A DNA stretch of 5,682 bases from Paracoccaceae bacterium (lineage in GTDB: Bacteria; Pseudomonadota; Alphaproteobacteria; Rhodobacterales; Rhodobacteraceae), in contig SBFT01000088.1 of assembly GCA_006227805.1 (NCBI GenBank), forward strand, positions 1 through 5,682. The letters are read 5' to 3'. Numbering within the stretch: the first letter of the stretch is position 1; each line of letters opens with the position of its first letter. This document shows positions 1 through 5,682 of this stretch, piece after piece. The translations under genes and the position numbers were made by a program. The notes beneath the pieces are model-generated. The model worked only from the letters and a program-made list of their open reading frames with translations. It did not search any database and was not told the origin of the DNA.

Positions 1-918
1 CCGCCCCTCAGCGATGCCGACTGGCAGCGCGAATTCGACCTCTACCGCCAGATCGACGAATGGCGCATCCAGAACCAGTGGATGACGCTGGACGACTTCA
101 AGGTGATCTACTGGTGGGAATGGGGCCACCGGCAACTGGGCCGGGTGATCGGCCTCGTCTGGGCCTTGGGCTTCGCGTGGTTCGCCATTCGCCGCCAGAT
201 CCCCGTGGGCTGGTCGCGGCGGCTGTTCTTCATCGGTGCGCTGGGCGGCCTGCAGGGCGCCATCGGCTGGTGGATGGTCTCGAGCGGCGTCACCCAGGGC
301 GAAGGCATGACCGATGTCGCCAGCTATCGCCTGGCCACCCACCTCGGCCTCGCCTTCGTGATCCTGGGCGTCATCGCCTGGTACATCTTCCTTCTGGGCC
401 GGACCGAGAAGGACCTGATGCAGGCCCGCCGCGGGAAGGAGGCGCGCCAGTTCGGCCTTTCCACCGGCCTGATGCATTTCGCCTTCCTCCAGATCCTGAT
501 CGGCGCGCTGGTCGCGGGCATCGACGCGGGCCGCAGCTATACCGACTGGCCCACCATGGGCGGCGCGTTCCTGCCCCCCAGCGCCTTCGCGCTGGACCCC
601 TGGTGGCGCAACTTCTTCGAAAGCCCGGGCCTGGTGCAGTTCATCCACCGCATGACGGGCTATGCGCTCTTCGCCTTCGGGATCGTCGTCTGGCTGCGCG
701 GCCGCGCCAGCGCCCATCCCCGCACGCGCTTCGCCTTCAACGCGGTCATGGCGGCGCTGTTCCTCCAGGTCGTCCTCGGCATCGTCACGGTGCTTTACGG
801 CGCGCCCTGGCAGATCGCGATTGCGCACCAGGTCCTGGCCGTGGTTCTGTGGGTGCTGATCCTGCGCGCGCGCTTCCTGTCGGCCTATCCGGTCGCAACC
901 TCGATCAAGGGAACCTGA
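1..918 (+). CDS. ctaA: Heme A synthase (CtaA/COX15 family), 5'-truncated by window edge
   Basis: CtaA is an integral membrane enzyme that oxidises the C8 methyl of heme O to a formyl group, giving heme A for aa3-type cytochrome c oxidase. The frame is open from base 1 and shows 305 residues; family members are about 340-390, so the N-terminus with the first membrane helix is missing. The first ATG inside the window (82) is not the true start, because the family-like stretch DADWQREFDLYRQI lies upstream of it. All four conserved heme-ligating histidines are present: H43 (in EWGHR), H114 (ATHL), H216 (FIHRMTGY) and H276 (IAHQV). The conserved glutamate of the ExxH motif is E40. About seven hydrophobic segments are visible, near residues 48-65, 74-94, 112-132, 156-175, 213-233, 245-267 and 271-291. 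The gene ends 3 bases before the M32 peptidase start. It looks intact apart from the window edge. The family call is very secure. Confidence 0.96.
   Translation, partial: PPLSDADWQREFDLYRQIDEWRIQNQWMTLDDFKVIYWWEWGHRQLGRVIGLVWALGFAWFAIRRQIPVGWSRRLFFIGALGGLQGAIGWWMVSSGVTQGEGMTDVASYRLATHLGLAFVILGVIAWYIFLLGRTEKDLMQARRGKEARQFGLSTGLMHFAFLQILIGALVAGIDAGRSYTDWPTMGGAFLPPSAFALDPWWRNFFESPGLVQFIHRMTGYALFAFGIVVWLRGRASAHPRTRFAFNAVMAALFLQVVLGIVTVLYGAPWQIAIAHQVLAVVLWVLILRARFLSAYPVATSIKGT
907..912 (+). promoter_or_regulatory. Ribosome binding site of the M32 peptidase, inside the ctaA 3' end
   Basis: AAGGGA lies 9 bases before the ATG at 922 and overlaps the last codons of ctaA. This placement supports that ATG and suggests that ribosomes finishing ctaA help initiation on the next gene. 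The coupling is an inference from spacing. Confidence 0.55.
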
Positions 919-921
919 GCC

Positions 922-2391
922 ATGCCCGCCTTCGACGACCTGATGGCCTTCCAGCGCCAGACCGAGGCCCTTGCCCAGATCGCCGGGCGCCTCTCCTGGG
1001 ACCAGGAAACCATGATGCCCCACAGCGCCGCCCTCCAGCGCGGCGAGGAGATGGGCGCGATCGAGGCGGTGCTTCATGCCCGCCGCAGCGATCCGCGCGT
1101 CGGCGAATGGCTGGCGAAGGCGCGACCGCGCAGCGCCGTCGGCAAGGCGCATCTGCGCCATATCCGCCGCGACTACGACCGCGCCTCGAAAGTGCCGGAA
1201 CGGCTGGCCTCGGAGCTTGCGCGGCTGACCTCGGTCGCGCATGGCATCTGGGCCCAGGCGCGGCGCGAGGAGGACTGGCAGGCCTTCGCGCCCACGCTCG
1301 CGCAGATCGTGGCGCTCAAGCGCGAGGAGGCGCAGGCCCTGGCCCAGGGCGGGGATGCCTATGACGCGATGCTCGGCGATTACGAACCCGGCACCACCGC
1401 CGCCCAGGTCGCCGCGATGTTCGACGCCATGCGCCCGCGCCTGGTGGCACTGCGCGCGGCTGTTCTGGACAAGCCCAGCCCCAAGGGCCTCAAGGGCGTC
1501 TATCCTTCCGGCCGGCAGATGAAACTGGCGCGCAGGCTGGCGCGCGCCTTCGGCTATGACCTCAAGACCGGGCGGCTGGACAAGGCGGTGCATCCGTTTT
1601 CCTCGGGCTCGGGCCTCGACGTGCGCATCACCACCCGCACCAATCCCAAGGACCCCTTCAACTGCGTCTATTCCACCATTCACGAGGTCGGCCACGCGGC
1701 CTACGAACAGGGCATAGACCGCGCCTACCTGCTGACGCCGCTGGGGCGCGGCGTGTCGATGGGCGTCCACGAAAGCCAGAGCCGCATCTACGAGAACCAG
1801 ATCGGCCGCTCGCGCGCCTTCTCGGGATGGCTCTACGACCAGATGCGCGACGTCTTCGGCGATATCGGCGTGAAATCCGAAGGCGCCTTCTATGCCGCCG
1901 TGAACCGCGTGCAGAAGGGCTATATCCGGACCGAGGCGGACGAGGTGCAATACAACCTCCACATCATGCTGCGCTTCGATCTGGAACGCGCGCTGATCTC
2001 GGGCGATCTGGCCGTGGCCGATCTGGAAGCGGCCTGGAACGACCGCTTCCTCGCGGATTTCGGCTATGCCGTGGACAAGCCCTCGAACGGGGTCCTTCAG
2101 GACGTGCACTGGTCGGCGGGGCTGTTCGGCTATTTCCCGACCTACAGCCTCGGCAATGTCTATGCGGGCTGCCTGCATCAGGCGATGCGCGCCGATCTGC
2201 CCAAGCTCGACAAGCGGCTGGCCAAGGGCGACACCGGCCCCGCCACCGACTGGCTGCGCGGGAAGGTGCAGGTCCATGGCGGCCTCTACGAGCCGCGCGA
2301 GGTCATCGCCATGGCCTCAGGGATCGAGCCCACGCCCGAGCCGCTCCTGGCCTATCTGGAAGAGAAGTTCGGCGCGCTCTACGATTTGTGA
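922..2391 (+). CDS. M32-family metallocarboxypeptidase (carboxypeptidase Taq type)
   Basis: This 489-residue protein has the usual length for M32 carboxypeptidases (about 490-510), which remove C-terminal amino acids from peptides with a metal ion, usually zinc or cobalt, and act as homodimers. The family motifs occur in order: HPF at 224-226, DVRITTR at 233-239, the metal-binding HEVGH at 254-258, HESQSR at 283-288 (E284 the expected third metal ligand), IRTEADE at 335-341, and GVLQDVHW at 390-397 followed by GYFPTYSLGN at 403-412. All catalytic residues expected of an active enzyme are there. There is no signal peptide or membrane helix, so it should be cytoplasmic, with a likely role in peptide turnover. 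The ATG at 922 is chosen because it follows AAGGGA at good spacing and the N-terminus (FDDLMAFQRQTEALAQIAGRL) matches the family start. It sits 3 bases after ctaA, probably in one operon. The physiological substrate cannot be read from sequence. Confidence 0.96.
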   Translation: MPAFDDLMAFQRQTEALAQIAGRLSWDQETMMPHSAALQRGEEMGAIEAVLHARRSDPRVGEWLAKARPRSAVGKAHLRHIRRDYDRASKVPERLASELARLTSVAHGIWAQARREEDWQAFAPTLAQIVALKREEAQALAQGGDAYDAMLGDYEPGTTAAQVAAMFDAMRPRLVALRAAVLDKPSPKGLKGVYPSGRQMKLARRLARAFGYDLKTGRLDKAVHPFSSGSGLDVRITTRTNPKDPFNCVYSTIHEVGHAAYEQGIDRAYLLTPLGRGVSMGVHESQSRIYENQIGRSRAFSGWLYDQMRDVFGDIGVKSEGAFYAAVNRVQKGYIRTEADEVQYNLHIMLRFDLERALISGDLAVADLEAAWNDRFLADFGYAVDKPSNGVLQDVHWSAGLFGYFPTYSLGNVYAGCLHQAMRADLPKLDKRLAKGDTGPATDWLRGKVQVHGGLYEPREVIAMASGIEPTPEPLLAYLEEKFGALYDL

Positions 2392-2457
2392 CGCCGCGCC
2401 TTCGGGCCTGACAGGTCGACCGGGACGTGGCAGTCTGCGTCAATTGGGCGGGCCTTC

Positions 2458-2466
2458 GGGGAGGGG
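2458..2466 (+). promoter_or_regulatory. Strong ribosome binding site selecting the GTG start of the MAPEG gene
   Basis: GGGGAGGGG contains a GGAGG core (2460-2464) with 9 bases to the GTG at 2474. No in-frame ATG lies between the upstream stop and 2474, and the next in-frame ATG (2549) would delete the first membrane helix, so this site decides the start. Confidence 0.6.
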
Positions 2467-2473
2467 TTGTCTC

Positions 2474-2938
2474 GTGGATCAGATATCGCTGACGAACCCG
2501 GTCTTCGTGACCTATGCCATCGCCTCGGCGCTTCTGGTGCTGAAGGTGATGGGGCAGGGCTGGATGACCGTCTGGCGGATGATGCGCGTCGATGGCGGTT
2601 TCGCCTCGCCCGAGGACCTGCGCAGGACGCGGCTGAACCCCAACCCGCGCGCGGAGCAGCTGGAGATCAACGATTACGTCGACCGCTCGCGCCGGATGCA
2701 CCGCAACGATCTCGAGAATATCCCCGGCTTCTGGATGGCGGGCTTCCTGATGGTGATGGTGGCGCCGCCCCTGTGGCTGGCGCAGGGGCTGATGTATGGC
2801 TTCGTCGCCGCCCGCGCCGCCCATGCGGTGGCCTACGCGACCGCGCAGACCCATGACCTGCGCGCCACCTTCTACACGATCGGGTCGCTGATCGTGATCT
2901 TCATGGCGCTCTACGTGCTGGCGGCCCTGATCTTCTGA
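2474..2938 (+). CDS. MAPEG-family integral membrane protein (microsomal glutathione S-transferase 1-like)
   Basis: This is a 154-residue protein of the MAPEG fold (membrane-associated proteins in eicosanoid and glutathione metabolism), small trimeric four-helix enzymes. Hydrophobic segments lie near residues 9-34, 84-101, 102-122 and 133-154. Between helices 1 and 2 is a polar cytosolic-type loop ending in RRMHRNDLENIP (73-84), which closely resembles the RxxxNDLENI signature of eukaryotic microsomal GST1 as I recall it. The fourth helix begins after HDLRATFYTIG. Length and topology are typical of the family. GTG is taken as the start because of the upstream GGAGG and because translation from it gives a natural N-terminus (VDQISLTNPVFVTYAI). 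The gene follows the peptidase after 82 bases with no clear promoter or terminator, so read-through from ctaA is plausible but unproven. It converges on gyrA. Many bacterial MAPEG proteins have no known substrate; glutathione transferase or peroxidase activity is a family-based guess. Confidence 0.88.
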   Translation: MDQISLTNPVFVTYAIASALLVLKVMGQGWMTVWRMMRVDGGFASPEDLRRTRLNPNPRAEQLEINDYVDRSRRMHRNDLENIPGFWMAGFLMVMVAPPLWLAQGLMYGFVAARAAHAVAYATAQTHDLRATFYTIGSLIVIFMALYVLAALIF

Positions 2939-2990
2939 TCGGGGCCCCTGCGCGCCAAGCGTCAAGAGGGGATCAATCCCGGCCTGCAAG

Positions 2991-3015
2991 CCCCTGATTT
3001 CACGCGGGTCAGGGG
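2991..3015. terminator. Hairpin between convergent MAPEG gene and gyrA, possible terminator
   Basis: CCCCTGA (2991-2997) and TCAGGGG (3009-3015) form a perfect 7-bp stem around an 11-base loop whose edges could add three T-G wobble pairs. It lies midway in the spacer between two converging genes and could stop transcription from either side. Neither strand has a T-run after the stem, so this is not a classical intrinsic terminator. Such imperfect forms are common in GC-rich genomes, but function is unproven. Confidence 0.35.
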
Positions 3016-3036
3016 GCGCCCCTGCGCGGGACGCCC
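3014..3036 (-). terminator. Hairpin immediately after the gyrA stop codon, possible terminator
   Basis: Directly after the gyrA TAA, bases 3036-3032 pair with 3018-3014 (GGGCG/CGCCC). One mismatch follows, then 3028-3030 pair with 3020-3022, leaving a five-base loop. The stem shares bases 3014-3015 with the neighbouring 2991-3015 hairpin, so the two cannot both form completely. There is no U-tract. It may protect the 3' end or help terminate gyrA transcription. Confidence 0.3.

Positions 3037-5682
<2,646 letters not shown>

Noticed and set aside
60..1364. A 434-residue open frame on the plus strand overlapping ctaA and the peptidase
   Set aside because: It is out of frame with two well-recognised genes and has an Arg/Pro/Gly/Ala-rich composition typical of a GC-rich shadow frame, with no recognisable domain.
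2398..2460. Repeated GCCTTCGGG (2398-2406 and 2452-2460), each able to form a tiny TTCG-loop hairpin
   Set aside because: The repeat is only 9 bases and the stems are 2-3 bp; this is expected by chance in GC-rich sequence and is too weak for a terminator or regulatory element.
2066..2473. Possible long N-terminal extension of the MAPEG protein from an ATG at 2066
   Set aside because: The extension overlaps the conserved C-terminal third of the M32 peptidase in another frame and looks like shadow translation; the GTG at 2474 has a strong ribosome binding site and gives a family-typical length.
2392..2473. Possible separate promoter for the MAPEG gene in the 82-base gap
   Set aside because: I could not find a -35/-10 pair with acceptable spacing and match, so no promoter is called.

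Overview
This 5,682-base window is GC-rich, apparently chromosomal DNA, with compact housekeeping genes and strong G/C preference at third codon positions. The protein sequences point to an alphaproteobacterium, most likely order Rhodobacterales and perhaps Paracoccus or a close relative. The main pointers are the alphaproteobacterial form of heme A synthase (EWGHRQLGRVIGLVW) and a GyrA with an acidic insert in its C-terminal domain. The genus is an inference from recalled family resemblance; no database search was run.

Layout: (1) 1-918, plus strand: the 3' part of ctaA (heme A synthase), whose 5' end lies outside the window. (2) 922-2391, plus strand: a complete M32-family (Taq-type) metallocarboxypeptidase starting 3 bases after the ctaA stop, so the two are probably co-transcribed and perhaps translationally coupled. 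(3) 2474-2938, plus strand: a small four-helix MAPEG-family membrane protein with a GTG start behind a strong purine-rich ribosome binding site. It follows an 82-base gap and is probably in the same transcription unit. (4) 3037-5682, minus strand: gyrA, nearly complete and missing only its N-terminal codons beyond the right edge. It converges on the MAPEG gene across a 98-base spacer with overlapping hairpins that may end transcription.

The genes do not form an obvious pathway. CtaA makes heme A for aa3-type cytochrome oxidase, the M32 enzyme trims peptides in the cytoplasm, the MAPEG protein is a putative membrane glutathione-dependent or related enzyme, and GyrA is the breakage-reunion subunit of DNA gyrase. 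I see no mobile element, CRISPR array, tRNA, rRNA, phage gene or toxin-antitoxin pair. I find no convincing undescribed system here. The points most worth a second look are the acidic GyrA insert paired with a very short C-terminal tail, and the linkage of ctaA with the peptidase.
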